The notes: a model not told the origin generated them from the sequence alone. DNA of 64,000 nt from Bin87 sp964347975 (GCA_964347975.1 CAYGAY010000014.1:19315-83314); one strand, 5' to 3'; shown: positions 51,263 to 60,590, counted from the stretch's first letter. Numbers and translations: made by a program.

Positions 51263-52069
51263 TCAGGAATCTTGACGACGGAGCCGCTCTTCTAACTCGC
51301 GGATGCGGGTTTCGGCGGCAACGCGCTCGGCGAGACGGGCTTCCCGTTCGGCGCGGAGTTCCGCATCGGCGGCAACCCGCTCGGCGAGACGGGCTTCCCG
51401 TTCGGCGCGGAGTTCCGCATCGGCGGCGTCAGCCCGTTCCCGCTGGTCCGCGTAGGTCAGTATGTGCCGCCCGGTATCCGGGTCATACCAGGCCAACTGG
51501 CCGTTTTCCCATCGGATGTGGAGGTTCAGGACGGGGCTGTACCCCTGCAACATTCCTTCCCCGACTTCCTCGATTGGAATGGGTTCATATTCACTGCCCA
51601 CCAGCCGGTCGCCGGCCAGCCGGGGGCCGCGACCTCGAAGAGTCTCGTCAAAACGCCAGTATTCCGGGATGCCCAGCGCGGCGTAATCGTTGCGCTTGGT
51701 CGTAGCGTCGATGCGCCTGGTGCTGGGCGAGGCGACTTCCATTACGAAATCGGGCGGCTTGCCCTGGTCCGAGATGACGTATGCCCGACGACGACGGTAG
51801 GCTGCCGGGTCCACGTCGAAGGCGATGAGCAGGTCGGGATAGCGCAGCCCGGTCAGCTCCCGAGTGGGCGCCAGGGCCAGGTAGCGCTCGCCGGCCACCA
51901 GCGTGGTGTCGGGATTGCCGAAGTGGATGGTGAGGTGGTGGACGTTGCCGTTGGCGGCCAGGTGGTCGAAGTTGGTCATCTTGTCTTCGGGGATTTCCGG
52001 GGGGTCCGGAAACACCAGGAATTCCTCGGGTTGCTCGACCTTGGTGATGGCTCTGTCGGTGGTGGTCAT
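51263..52069 (-). CDS. Uma2 family protein with repeated coiled-coil tail
   Basis: 268 aa. FDHLAANGNVHHLTIHFGNP, then LIAFDVDPAAY and PPDFVMEVASPSTRRID is the longer Uma2 type; the domain ends about residue 190. The tail contains two tandem copies of an 18-residue heptad unit (DAELRAEREARLAERVAA), encoded by a 54-bp DNA repeat. Coiled-coil tails of this kind are shared with 57680-58438. Role unknown. Confidence 0.88.
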   Translation of the reverse strand: MTTTDRAITKVEQPEEFLVFPDPPEIPEDKMTNFDHLAANGNVHHLTIHFGNPDTTLVAGERYLALAPTRELTGLRYPDLLIAFDVDPAAYRRRRAYVISDQGKPPDFVMEVASPSTRRIDATTKRNDYAALGIPEYWRFDETLRGRGPRLAGDRLVGSEYEPIPIEEVGEGMLQGYSPVLNLHIRWENGQLAWYDPDTGRHILTYADQRERADAADAELRAEREARLAERVAADAELRAEREARLAERVAAETRIRELEERLRRQDS

Positions 52070-52151
52070 GCTGAACCTCGCGGCGGTTGGCGGAGGTCGA
52101 TAAATCTGTGGCCGTGGCTGGCGGCAACCTGGATTATACCTTCCCCGGCTG

Positions 52152-53000
52152 CTACCGCCCCTTGAACTCCGGCGCCCGCTTCTCCAGAAACGCCTGCCGC
52201 GCCTCCCGGGCGTCTTCGGAGCCGCTGAGGATGCCGCCGGCGTTGGAGGTCAGCGTCATGGTGGTTTCCAGCGAGCTGTCCAGCGCGGCCCGCATGATGC
52301 GCTTGCTAATCCATTGCACCATGGGCGGCGTCCTGATGATGCGGTCGCAGAGGGCGCGGGTGGTCGCTTCCAATTCCTCGGCGGGAACCAGGTAGTTGAG
52401 CATTCCCCACTCGTAGGCCCGCTGGGCGTCCAGGTGGCCGGTGTAGGCGAACTCCAGGGCGCGGCCCAGGCCGACCATCCTGGGCAGGTAGTAGCTGCCG
52501 CCGTTCTCGATAATCTGGCCCAGCTGCTGGTAGCCGATGAACCGGGTGCTCTCGCAGCCCAGGCGGATGTCGCAATGGAGGGCCATGTCCATGCCGGAGC
52601 CGACGGCGGGGCCGTTAATCATGGCGATGGTAGGCTTGCGGACCTGGGAGATGTCGCGGTGGAGCTTGGTAAAGCCGTGGTAGAAGTGCTCCCGGGCCGC
52701 GTCCGGCCCCTCGTGAGTTCCCCGGTTGCCCACGAAGTTCTCACCAGTGACGTCGGGGGCCGTGTCGCGGCGCATATCGGCGCCGGAGCAGAACCCTCGG
52801 CCCACGCCGGTGAGCACCATGACGCGGACGTTGGGGTCGTCGTCGCCGGCCCGCATATACTCGCCCACCTTGGCGACGGTGCCGTTCTCCTCGGAGGAGC
52901 CGATGAGGGCGTTCATCCGCTCCGGCCGGTTGAACTTAATCCACAGGATGCCCGATTCCTCGGGTTCGTAAAGCAGGTAGGGAACCAGGTTGGGGGGCAT
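52152..53000 (-). CDS. Enoyl-CoA hydratase/isomerase-family protein
   Basis: 282 aa. The oxyanion motif GVGRGFCSGADM, NGPAVGSGMDMALHCDIRL, and GYQQLGQIIENGGSYYLPRM are crotonase-fold features. The catalytic Glu positions of ECH-1 are not obvious (IIENGGS suggests one), so isomerase, dehydratase or hydrolase activity is also possible. Complete. Confidence 0.9.
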   Translation of the reverse strand: MPPNLVPYLLYEPEESGILWIKFNRPERMNALIGSSEENGTVAKVGEYMRAGDDDPNVRVMVLTGVGRGFCSGADMRRDTAPDVTGENFVGNRGTHEGPDAAREHFYHGFTKLHRDISQVRKPTIAMINGPAVGSGMDMALHCDIRLGCESTRFIGYQQLGQIIENGGSYYLPRMVGLGRALEFAYTGHLDAQRAYEWGMLNYLVPAEELEATTRALCDRIIRTPPMVQWISKRIMRAALDSSLETTMTLTSNAGGILSGSEDAREARQAFLEKRAPEFKGR

Positions 53001-53020
53001 AACTTGCTCCTTTGAGCGGA

Positions 53021-53698
53021 TTATTCCGCGTCGGTGAAAAGGTCAAAAATACGTTCCCGCGCGGCGAAACGAAAACCGGGCAGAACGTCGTCATCGCCGT
53101 CAACATACTCCGGGTCGTGCAGCGTCTCCGGCTCCTGGCCGGGGCGAAACTTGATGACCGTGCGGGTTTCGCCATCGATGTACCACGCCAGCCTTGTGCC
53201 GTGTTCCAGGAACCGGTTGATTTTCGCAATCAGCTCGGCGCGGCTATTGGATGGGGATTTTATCTCGGCGATAAAGTCCGGGATGATGCGAGGGAACGGT
53301 CGGTTTTCCGGCCGCATAATTTCGGGACGGCGTTCCTCGCGAATCCAGATTGCATCAGGGCCGAAGCGTGACTCATCCGGCAGTGTGAACCGACTGGAAG
53401 GGCCGAAAACGATTCCTCCATTCCGATCCGCCCAGAATAACAGGTCTCCGGCCAGCCCGACTTCGTACACGGAGCCAGGGCTGCCGGTCGGTTCCCGGAT
53501 CAGCAGATGTCCCGTGTTGGAAATTTCGTACTCAGCCATGTCGGAATTCCTTTCTGCGAACCCTGCAAACCATTGGTCAAGGTCGGGGTCATCCAGCGAC
53601 TTGCCGAACTCGGCCAGCGGAATCGCCACCACGCCCGGCCATTGTGGTGGCGGCTTGCTTCGGATCTCTTGCGGCTGCGCCGCAGCGGAGGTTGTCAT
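53021..53698 (-). CDS. Uma2 family protein
   Basis: 225 aa from MTTSAAAQPQEIRSK. It has SRFTLPDESRFGPDAIWIRE, RIIPDFIAEIKSPSNSRAEL and LAWYIDGETRTVIKFR, a Uma2 type with K in the E-x-K position (AEIKS), that is, a complete PD-(D/E)XK core. Different subfamily from the others in the window. No coiled-coil tail. Confidence 0.85.
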   Translation of the reverse strand: MTTSAAAQPQEIRSKPPPQWPGVVAIPLAEFGKSLDDPDLDQWFAGFAERNSDMAEYEISNTGHLLIREPTGSPGSVYEVGLAGDLLFWADRNGGIVFGPSSRFTLPDESRFGPDAIWIREERRPEIMRPENRPFPRIIPDFIAEIKSPSNSRAELIAKINRFLEHGTRLAWYIDGETRTVIKFRPGQEPETLHDPEYVDGDDDVLPGFRFAARERIFDLFTDAE

Positions 53699-53773
53699 CG
53701 TTACTGCTCCCAATCCTGAACATCGCTCCAATCCGGTAAATCCTGCTTCATACGAATTTCCGACGGGGCGAAC

Positions 53774-54526
53774 CTACTGCGCCGTCCGGCCGCCGTCGAT
53801 GACCAGCTCCGACCCGGTTACGAAGGACGATTCACTGCTAGCCAGATACAGTACGCCGTAGGCAATCTCTATGGGCTGCCCCACCCGGCCCAGCGGAACG
53901 CGGCCCACCTGCGCGGCGACCCGAACCTCGTCCTCCGGTGTGTCGCCCAGCATGGGCGTCTGTATGGGGCCGGGATGGACGGAGTTGCAGCGGATGCCTT
54001 CGCCGGCGTACTGGACGGCGGTGGACTTGGTGAACAGGCGCACGGCTCCCTTGCTGGCGGCGTAGGCTCCCGACGTGCCGGGGGCCGGCGCGATGCCGGC
54101 GCCGGAGGAGATGTTGATAATCGAACCGCCGCCGGCTTCTCGCATCGCCGGTATGACCTCGCGAGTGCCCAGAAAAACGCCCTTGACGTTGATGCCCATG
54201 GTGCGCTCCCACTGCGCTTCGGTGATGTCTTCGATGCCACCCCTGGTGGAAATGCCGGCGTTGTTGACCAGGATGTCCACCTTGCCGAAGCGGGACACCG
54301 CCGCGGCCACGGCGTTCCGCCAGTCGTCCTCGCTGGTGACGTCCAGGTGAACGAAGAGGCACTCCGCGCCGGTCTCGTTGATTTCGGCCTCGGTGCGGCG
54401 ACCCGCCTCGTCCAGCACGTCGCCGATGACCACCTTCGCGCCTTCGCCGGCGAATAGCCTGGCTTCCTCTGCGCCCATGCCCCGAGCTCCGCCGCTGATG
54501 ATGGCGACCTTGTTTTCCAGCCGCAT
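53774..54526 (-). CDS. Short-chain dehydrogenase/reductase
   Basis: 250 aa. TGxxxGxG loop (SGGARGMGAEEARLF), NNAGIST, catalytic Ser (SSGAG) and YAASKG (Tyr/Lys intact). Resembles glucose-1-dehydrogenase/3-alpha-hydroxysteroid-type SDRs. Substrate not assignable. Confidence 0.92.
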   Translation of the reverse strand: MRLENKVAIISGGARGMGAEEARLFAGEGAKVVIGDVLDEAGRRTEAEINETGAECLFVHLDVTSEDDWRNAVAAAVSRFGKVDILVNNAGISTRGGIEDITEAQWERTMGINVKGVFLGTREVIPAMREAGGGSIINISSGAGIAPAPGTSGAYAASKGAVRLFTKSTAVQYAGEGIRCNSVHPGPIQTPMLGDTPEDEVRVAAQVGRVPLGRVGQPIEIAYGVLYLASSESSFVTGSELVIDGGRTAQ

Positions 54527-54981
54527 GGCTCCACCTCCGGATGTTGAGTATCAGGATGATTGTAGCCCCGACCGGAGAGAGGTCAATATAGGCAGAGGTT
54601 CTCACGCCTACCCAACTTTGTCATTGTAAGGAGCGAAGCCCGATCTTTCACAAATCGGGCAATCGCGCCGGCTGAGCGACGGAGCCTTTGGCAACGAGAT
54701 TGCCGCGCTGCGCTCGCAATGACAGTTTGCGGAAAAGCGGGTACGCATGAGAGACCGAAGTCTCAGCAGGGCCTGTGCAAAGTCCTTTCTCATCCGTTCA
54801 TGGTGAGCCTGTCGAACCATCCGCTGATTGCAAAGGGCCGCCTTCGACAATCTCGGGATGATTCGGAAGGGGGAAATGTGTCGCGCGCGACTATTCCGCT
54901 ATAATTCCGCTATCCGCTGTGTCATACTGACCCGGTGCAACCTGACGCCCTCGCCCTCGTACCTCCGGAGGAACGACCTTA
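54527..54981. other. 455-nt intergenic region holding interspersed repeats
   Basis: Contains the GTCATTG...CAATGAC repeat (54620-54723), a GCGGGTACGCATGAG copy shared with 6372-6387, and the GTGAGCCTGTCGAAC repeat (54789-54823). I see no gene, tRNA or conserved RNA in it. A promoter for the following small gene is plausible near 54890-54930. Confidence 0.7.
54620..54723. repeat. Palindromic intergenic repeat (GTCATTG...CAATGAC)
   Basis: Terminal inverted repeats of GTCATTG/CAATGAC enclose about 104 bp with inner hairpins (CCCGATCTTTCACAAATCGG). It is a full-length relative of 18676-18764. Confidence 0.6.
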
Positions 54982-55242
54982 ATGACCACTCCCACCTCAC
55001 CCTTGGAAGACCGAGTGACCGTATTGGAAACTCGCCTGGATGCCGTCCTGCCCACACTGGCTACTAAAGAAGACATCGCTCGGCTGGATGGCAAGATTGA
55101 CGCCGTGGAAGAGCGTCTTAATGGAAAGATTGTTCAGCTGGATGCCAAAATCGACGCCATGGCCAACCGTTTGCTCATCAGGCTCAGCGCCGTGGCGATT
55201 GCGATCACTTCCATTGCCATTGCCGTAGTGAAGTATCTCTAG
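54982..55242 (+). CDS. Small coiled-coil tail-anchored protein
   Basis: 86 aa. Residues 8-60 are a heptad coiled coil (VTVLETRLDAVLPTLATKED...), and residues 64-86 a membrane anchor (LLIRLSAVAIAITSIAIAVV). Resembles short DUF1640-like proteins in design. GGAGG at 54967-54971. Function unknown. Confidence 0.7.
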   Translation: MTTPTSPLEDRVTVLETRLDAVLPTLATKEDIARLDGKIDAVEERLNGKIVQLDAKIDAMANRLLIRLSAVAIAITSIAIAVVKYL

Positions 55243-55260
55243 CGGACGCGAGGCGCGACG

Positions 55261-56025
55261 ATGGAAATTCCGGGCGGAGCGTTCATAGTAACCGGCTCGG
55301 CCACCGGGTTGGGGGCTGAGGTAGCGCGGCGGCTGGCCGGCAAGGGCGGCAACGTGGTCATCAATTACACCAGGAGCGAGGCGGCGGCCCGGGAGACGGC
55401 GACGGAATGCCAGGCTCTCGGCGCGGATGCCATACTCTGCCAAGCGGACGTTTCGGTGGACGAGGACTGCCGGCGGATGGCGGCGGAAGCTCTGGAACGG
55501 TGGGGCCGGATCGACGGGTTGGTGAACAACGCCGCCACGTCGGTGATCGTTCCCCACGCCGACCTGGAAGGGCTGTCTTCCGATGACTTCCAGCGCGTCC
55601 TCGCGGTGAACGTGATTGGGGCGTTCCAGATGGTGCGGGCGGTTGCCCCGGCCATGCAGGCGCAGGGCAAGGGAGCAATCGTCAACATCTCATCGGGTTC
55701 AGCCTTCAGCGGGGCGGGCAGCTCCATCGCCTACGCGGCCTCCAAGGCCGCCCTGAACGTGATGACCCGGTCGCTGGCTCGTGCCCTGGCGCCGGAGATA
55801 CGGGTCAACGCCGTGTGTCCCGGCGTGATGCAAACCCGCTGGTGGCGAGAGGGCCTGGGCGAAGCGGGATACCAGGCTTTCATCGACCGCTACGCAGCCT
55901 CGGCCCCGCTGCGGACCGCCGGCACCACCCAGGCAGTGGCCGATCCGGTGGTCTGGCTGCTGGAGGGAGCGGAGCACGTCACCGGCGAGACCATCATGGT
56001 TGATGCCGGGAGCCATTTGCGCTGA
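55261..56025 (+). CDS. Short-chain dehydrogenase/reductase (3-oxoacyl-ACP-reductase-like)
   Basis: 254 aa. TGSATGLGAEVARRLAG, NNAATSV, NISSGSAFS and YAASKAAL are all intact, so an active NAD(P)-linked reductase is expected. Stop overlaps the start of the amidohydrolase gene. Confidence 0.92.
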   Translation: MEIPGGAFIVTGSATGLGAEVARRLAGKGGNVVINYTRSEAAARETATECQALGADAILCQADVSVDEDCRRMAAEALERWGRIDGLVNNAATSVIVPHADLEGLSSDDFQRVLAVNVIGAFQMVRAVAPAMQAQGKGAIVNISSGSAFSGAGSSIAYAASKAALNVMTRSLARALAPEIRVNAVCPGVMQTRWWREGLGEAGYQAFIDRYAASAPLRTAGTTQAVADPVVWLLEGAEHVTGETIMVDAGSHLR

Positions 56026-57577
56026 CTTGGCAGCGTCCGCCGACATAATTCTGCATAATGCTGTAGTTCATGGATCGGTTGGGGCAGCCGACGCCGTGGC
56101 AGTATGCGGCGGGATGATAGCAGCGGTGGGCGAAAGCGGTGAACTGATGCGGCGGTCGGACGACGACACGCGGGTCATCGACTGCGGAGGGCGGGCCCTC
56201 GTGCCGGGTATCGTGGATGCCCACTGCCATCTGTTCGCGGCGGCCGCGGCCCGCAACGGCGTGGACTGCCGCCCCGCGGCGGCGCCGGATGTGGCGTCGG
56301 CCCTCGCCGCGTTGCGCACCGCGGCGGCGCAGGGCAACGGTTGGGTGCGGGGCTACGGCTACGACGACTCTCCCGTCGGAATGGGCCGGCGCCTGAACCG
56401 GTATGACCTGGACGCCGTGACAACGCAAAGACCGGTGCGGGTAGAGCACCGCTCCGGCCACGCCTGCGTGCTGAACAGCGTTGGGCTGGCTATGGCCGGC
56501 ATTGACCGGCATACGCCCGCCCCGCCGGGCGGCGTCATCGCGCGGGACGGCCGCGGCGAGCCGACGGGCCTGCTGCTGGAGATGGGCGGATGGCTGCGGG
56601 AGCGCACGAGCGAGCGGGATGGCCCTGCCCCGCCGGACGGATTGCGGTGGTTGGCCGACCGGCTGCTGGGCTACGGGATTACCGCCGTCACCGACGCGGG
56701 GCCGGATAACGGTTTGGAACGGTGGCAGTCCTTTGCCAGCGCCGTCAACGACGGATGGCTGCCGCTGCGGGTGACGATGATGGTCGGCTTTGGACGCCTG
56801 GGTGAGATGCGACGGGCCGGCCTGGGTTACGGAACTGCGCTATGCGACGGGATGCTGACCGTTGGTCACGCCAAAATTATGCTGACGGCGTCGGGCGGCA
56901 CGCTGCATCCGCATCCGGCGGAATTGACCGAGATGGTGACGGCAGCGCACTCGAAGGGCTTTCCCGTGGCAATACACGCGGTGGAGCGGGACGCGGTGGT
57001 TGCGGCGGCCTTGGCGCTGGCCGACGCGACGTCCCTGGCGTCACCGGACGGGCGCATCGCGCGGGACCGGATCGAACACTGCGCGGAATGCCCGCCGGAC
57101 GTCCTGGAGTTGGTGGCGGAATCGAGGGCAGCGGTCACGGTCAACACCGGGTTTCTGCACTACGACGGGGAACGCTACCGTCGCACCGTTGACGCCGACC
57201 TGCTGCCGCACCTCTATCCGGCCGGCGCGCTGGCGGCCCGGGGCGTCCCCACTGCCCTGGCATCCGACTCGCCGGTGGTGGAGCCGAACCCGTGGGCGGC
57301 CATGGCGGCGGCAGTTACGCGACGGTCGGCGGACCGCGCAACCATCGGCGGAATGGGGGTGCCTTCGGTCTCGGCGGCGCTCGGGATGCACGTCGCCGGC
57401 GGACGTATCGCGGTCGGACGTCCGGCGGACCTGGCGGTGGTGGAGCCGGACCCATGGGCCGTTCCGGCGGCGGAACTGGCAGCGGTGCGAGCGGTAGCCA
57501 CTATCGTGAGTGGGCGTGTGGTCATCCAATGCCGCAGCGAGATTGCCGCGCCGCCCACGCAATGGCAGAGTGCATAG
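56003..57577 (+). CDS. Amidohydrolase (YtcJ-like, Amidohydro_3)
   Basis: 524 aa from the ATG at 56003 (a TTG one codon earlier and a TTG at 56027 are other candidates). GIVDAHCHLFA metal pair, ILLTASGGTLH-type MLTASGGTLHPHP, GFPVAIHAVERDA, DRIEHCAE, ASDSPVVEPNPWAAM. Typical YtcJ-like metal-dependent hydrolase. Overlaps the SDR by 23 nt. Confidence 0.88.
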   Translation: MPGAICADLAASADIILHNAVVHGSVGAADAVAVCGGMIAAVGESGELMRRSDDDTRVIDCGGRALVPGIVDAHCHLFAAAAARNGVDCRPAAAPDVASALAALRTAAAQGNGWVRGYGYDDSPVGMGRRLNRYDLDAVTTQRPVRVEHRSGHACVLNSVGLAMAGIDRHTPAPPGGVIARDGRGEPTGLLLEMGGWLRERTSERDGPAPPDGLRWLADRLLGYGITAVTDAGPDNGLERWQSFASAVNDGWLPLRVTMMVGFGRLGEMRRAGLGYGTALCDGMLTVGHAKIMLTASGGTLHPHPAELTEMVTAAHSKGFPVAIHAVERDAVVAAALALADATSLASPDGRIARDRIEHCAECPPDVLELVAESRAAVTVNTGFLHYDGERYRRTVDADLLPHLYPAGALAARGVPTALASDSPVVEPNPWAAMAAAVTRRSADRATIGGMGVPSVSAALGMHVAGGRIAVGRPADLAVVEPDPWAVPAAELAAVRAVATIVSGRVVIQCRSEIAAPPTQWQSA

Positions 57578-57679
57578 GAGCTGTACCCTACCCGGTGCGG
57601 GTCCGATGCAGATATAATAGAGCCTGACGGCTTGCTCCGACCTCGGTCGGTCAACTCACGTCGTAGCCAGAGGTTCAGC

Positions 57680-58438
57680 ATGACCACCGCAGACGCCTTT
57701 ACCAAACCCCCTCGGGCTAAAGCGCCCTTCCGACTGCCTGACCCGCCGCCACGCGAGCCTGACGAAGTGACCAGCTTTCACCATCTCTCCAAGAACGGCA
57801 GTTACTACAATCTCACCCAGCATTTCGGCAACTTGGAAACCACACTGGTGGAGGCCGACCTTTGGATGGTCCCCGACGCCGAGTTCGACAAGCGTCGCGC
57901 CCGCCGACCAGATCTGCTGATCGCCTTCAACGTCAGCCTGCAGACCTACCGGGCGAACAACGGGTATGTCATCTCGGAGCAGGGCAAGCCTCCCGATTTC
58001 GTGATGGAGGTGGCGTCCCCAAGCACTGCCGATACCGACACCGGGGCCAAGCGGCAGGACTACGCTGCCATGGGCATAACCGAGTACTGGCGATTCGACG
58101 AGACCGGCGAGCACCATGGCGCGCGGCTGGCCGGGGAGCGGCTCGTTGACGGCGCTTACCAACCGTTTTCAATAGAAGAAATCGCTCCCGACGTTTTCCA
58201 GGGCTACAGCCCGGCGATTGACCTCTACATCCGCTGGGAACGCGGGCTGCTGGTCTGGATCGACCCGGCTACCAACCGGCGCATCGTTACGATGGAGGAT
58301 GAGCGGGAGGCTCGCATACGGGAAGCGGCGGCCTACTTGCGCGAGCGGGCGGCCCGCATACGGGAACGGGAGGCCCGGCTGGAAGCCGAGGCGCGGGTGC
58401 AGGAGTTGGAAGCGGAGTTGCGCCGGCTGCGCGATTAG
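57680..58438 (+). CDS. Uma2 family protein with coiled-coil tail
   Basis: 252 aa from MTTADAFTKPPRAK with AGAGG upstream. SFHHLSKNGSYYNLTQHFGN, PDLLIAFNVSLQTYR and PPDFVMEVASPSTADTD match the longer Uma2 type; the tail is heptad-rich (ERAARIREREARLEAEARVQ). Very like 51263-52069 in domain plan. Confidence 0.88.
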   Translation: MTTADAFTKPPRAKAPFRLPDPPPREPDEVTSFHHLSKNGSYYNLTQHFGNLETTLVEADLWMVPDAEFDKRRARRPDLLIAFNVSLQTYRANNGYVISEQGKPPDFVMEVASPSTADTDTGAKRQDYAAMGITEYWRFDETGEHHGARLAGERLVDGAYQPFSIEEIAPDVFQGYSPAIDLYIRWERGLLVWIDPATNRRIVTMEDEREARIREAAAYLRERAARIREREARLEAEARVQELEAELRRLRD

Positions 58439-58499
58439 CCAGAACCAAGGCGCCACCGTCACCCCGGTCCTTTCCCCTCATGGGAACGGGAGCAGGTTT

Positions 58500-58956
58500 A
58501 GCGGGAGCGTTCGCGATGTAGTCCACCATTTCCAGGAGGGAGCGGCGGGGCAGGCAGTCGGGAAGGTCGTCCAGAGCCGATGCGGCGGCGGCGCAGTAGT
58601 CGCGGATGATGGCGAAGCAGTCCGGTATGATGCCGGAGCCGGTGATCATGTCAAGCGACTTGTTCAGCAGGCGATCAACGTCGCTTGACCCGGAATCCGC
58701 GCCCCCGTTCCTGATGGCGGCGAAGAGGGCGTCGATGGGTTGGTCGTCGGGGTAGCGTTCCATCAGCATGATGGAGGGCAGGGTGAGAACGCCCTGGAGC
58801 AGGTCGTTGCCCACGGGCTTGCCAACTTCGGCGGTATCGCCCTGCACGTCCAGCAGATCGTCCACGATTTGGAAGGCCATGCCCACGTTGTAGCCGTAAT
58901 GCCGCAGGGCCTGAACCTGGTTCTCCGGCGCGCCGCTGAGTATGGCCCCTGACTCC
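58500..58956 (-). pseudogene. Duplicated 3' fragment of polyprenyl synthetase gene
   Basis: About 457 bp match 59522-59979 nearly base for base: codons from about residue 206 (SGAILSGAPENQ) to the C-terminus of the intact synthetase. One base is missing near the distal end (CGCGATG here, CGCGGATG in the parent) and a few substitutions are present, so the frame is shifted at the end. No start; not expected to give a product. Confidence 0.9.
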
Positions 58957-59077
58957 TCAGGTCGCCGTCGAATGCGGTATCGACAACCACTTCCCGGCGC
59001 CACCGATACTCGTTGGTGTCCAAAATCGTGACCGGCACAATGGGTTCCAGGTATTGATTGACCAACCCGGCAATCAT
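58957..59077 (-). pseudogene. Truncated clan-AA aspartic protease gene
   Basis: The first 40 codons (MIAGLVNQYLEPIVPVTILD to VVVDTAFDGDL) match the protease at 49253-49663 up to and through its active loop. Then the duplicated synthetase fragment takes over. It starts 4 nt inside the end of the small partner gene, as in the intact module. Confidence 0.85.
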
Positions 59078-59343
59078 AATCTGCCGCCGCGCTGACTACC
59101 CATCTTCACTGCTGCCGGATAACCGATGCGAAAGACGAAATACTTTACCGGCAATGGATGCCGTTCGCGCAGCTTTTGGTTGGCGCCACCGAAACTGTCG
59201 GCAATCTCATAGTCGCCCGTTTCTACCTCCAGGGCCAGGTAGCGGCCGTGTTCGTGAGGCTCCAGCTTGTGCCGCAACTCGGCGTCATAGATGGCGTGGG
59301 CGCGGGCCGCAAACTCGCTGCCTGGATTTTTTTCAAATGCCAT
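59074..59343 (-). CDS. Small protein of the broken protein-protease pair
   Basis: 89 aa from MAFEKNPGSEFAARAHAIYD with GGAGCCGG before the ATG. GRYLALEVETGDYEIAD, LRERHPLPVKYFVFRIGYP align with the 99-aa protein at 48967-49266. Its protease partner is cut short. It may still be expressed. Confidence 0.72.
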   Translation of the reverse strand: MAFEKNPGSEFAARAHAIYDAELRHKLEPHEHGRYLALEVETGDYEIADSFGGANQKLRERHPLPVKYFVFRIGYPAAVKMGSQRGGRL

Positions 59344-59377
59344 GTCCGGCTCCTTTTTGGCGTTTCCGGTTTGTATC

Positions 59378-59480
59378 GTCATTTCGGCGAAAGCCGGAAT
59401 ACGGCAATCCTGACCAGCATGGCCCACTCGAAAATCGGCTGTACTATGCCATTCCGGATCCTCGCCTTCGCGGGAATGAC
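59378..59480. repeat. Composite palindromic repeat (GTCATTTCGG...GGGAATGAC)
   Basis: Ends in GTCATT/AATGAC inverted repeats, with inner hairpins CGGCGAAAGCCG and CCTTCGCGGG-type. Same family as 2936-3026. Confidence 0.6.
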
Positions 59481-59519
59481 GGATTAAGGCGCGATATTCC
59501 GCTGCATTCGGAACAGTTA

Positions 59520-60590
59520 TCAGCGGGAGCGTTCGCGGATGTAGTCCACCATTTCCAGGAGGGAGCGGCGCGGCGGGCAGTCGGGAAGGTCGTCCAGAGC
59601 CGATGCGGCGGCGGCGCAGTAGTCGCGGATGATGGCGAAGCAGTCCGGTATGATGCCGGAGCCGGTGATCATGTCAAGCGACTTGTTCAGCAGGCGATCA
59701 ACGTCGCTTGACCCGGAATCCGCGCCCCCGTTCCTGATGGCGGCGAAGAGGGCGTCGATGGGTTGGTCGTCGGGGTAGCGTTCCATCAGCATGATGGAGG
59801 GCAGGGTGAGAACGCCCTGGAGCAGGTCGTTGCCCACGGGCTTGCCAACTTCGGCGGTATCGCCCTGCACGTCCAGCAGATCGTCCACGATTTGGAAGGC
59901 CATGCCCACGTTGTAGCCGTAATGCCGCAGGGCCTGAACCTGGTTCTCCGGCGCGCCGCTGAGTATGGCCCCTGACTCCGCGGAGGTGCAGAACAGCGAG
60001 GCCGTCTTGCGGTAGATGCGCTCGTCGTAGAGGCGGCGAGCCTTGCTGGGGTCGAAGGTGGTGAAGAACTCGATGAGTTGCCCACTGGCTAACTCCATGA
60101 TGGTCTCGGAAAACCGGCGGATCACCCGGATAACCTCGGTATCGCAGACGAAAGTGGCCGAGGTGGCGAACAGGTAATCGCCCAGCAGCACGGCTACATG
60201 GTTGCCGTAGAGCTTGTTGATGGTAGGCTTGCCCCGGCGCAGGCCGGCGTTATCTACAGTGTCGTCGTGGATGAGGGTGGCGAGGTGCAGCAGCTCCACC
60301 GCCGCCGCCATGATCAGGGAGCGTTGCCGTTCGTGCTCCCGGAACTCGGCGGCCAGCAGCGTCAAGGCGGGCCGGACGCGCTTGCCGCCGGAGTGGAGGG
60401 CGTAGTCCAGCAGGGGATCCAGGTCGGCGATGTCAGTCCGGCACAACTCGCGCAGCTGCTCCTCGACCTGGGCCAGTTGTGTGACCACCGGAGCGTAGAT
60501 GGATATGGTTTGCAGGTCCGCTCCGGGCCGGACGGGGGTACGCCCTTTTGGTAAAGGGGCCGGGGGGGAGCGGTCAGGCGGTGACGCCAA
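59520..60590 (-). CDS. Polyprenyl diphosphate synthase
   Basis: 356 aa. First Asp-rich motif HDDTVD (Asp109/110/113), GKPTINKLYGNHVAVLLGDY, and second motif DDLLD (Asp236/237/240) define a trans-prenyltransferase (long-chain, octaprenyl/heptaprenyl-type). Start overlaps metG by 17 nt, so they are coupled. Makes the side chain for quinones. Part of it has been copied to 58500-58956. Confidence 0.92.
   Translation of the reverse strand: MASPPDRSPPAPLPKGRTPVRPGADLQTISIYAPVVTQLAQVEEQLRELCRTDIADLDPLLDYALHSGGKRVRPALTLLAAEFREHERQRSLIMAAAVELLHLATLIHDDTVDNAGLRRGKPTINKLYGNHVAVLLGDYLFATSATFVCDTEVIRVIRRFSETIMELASGQLIEFFTTFDPSKARRLYDERIYRKTASLFCTSAESGAILSGAPENQVQALRHYGYNVGMAFQIVDDLLDVQGDTAEVGKPVGNDLLQGVLTLPSIMLMERYPDDQPIDALFAAIRNGGADSGSSDVDRLLNKSLDMITGSGIIPDCFAIIRDYCAAAASALDDLPDCPPRRSLLEMVDYIRERSR

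Noticed and set aside
58287..59003. 238-aa frame joining synthetase fragment and other sequence
   Set aside because: It is a chimera of duplicated fragment, frameshift and antisense of Uma2; not a gene.
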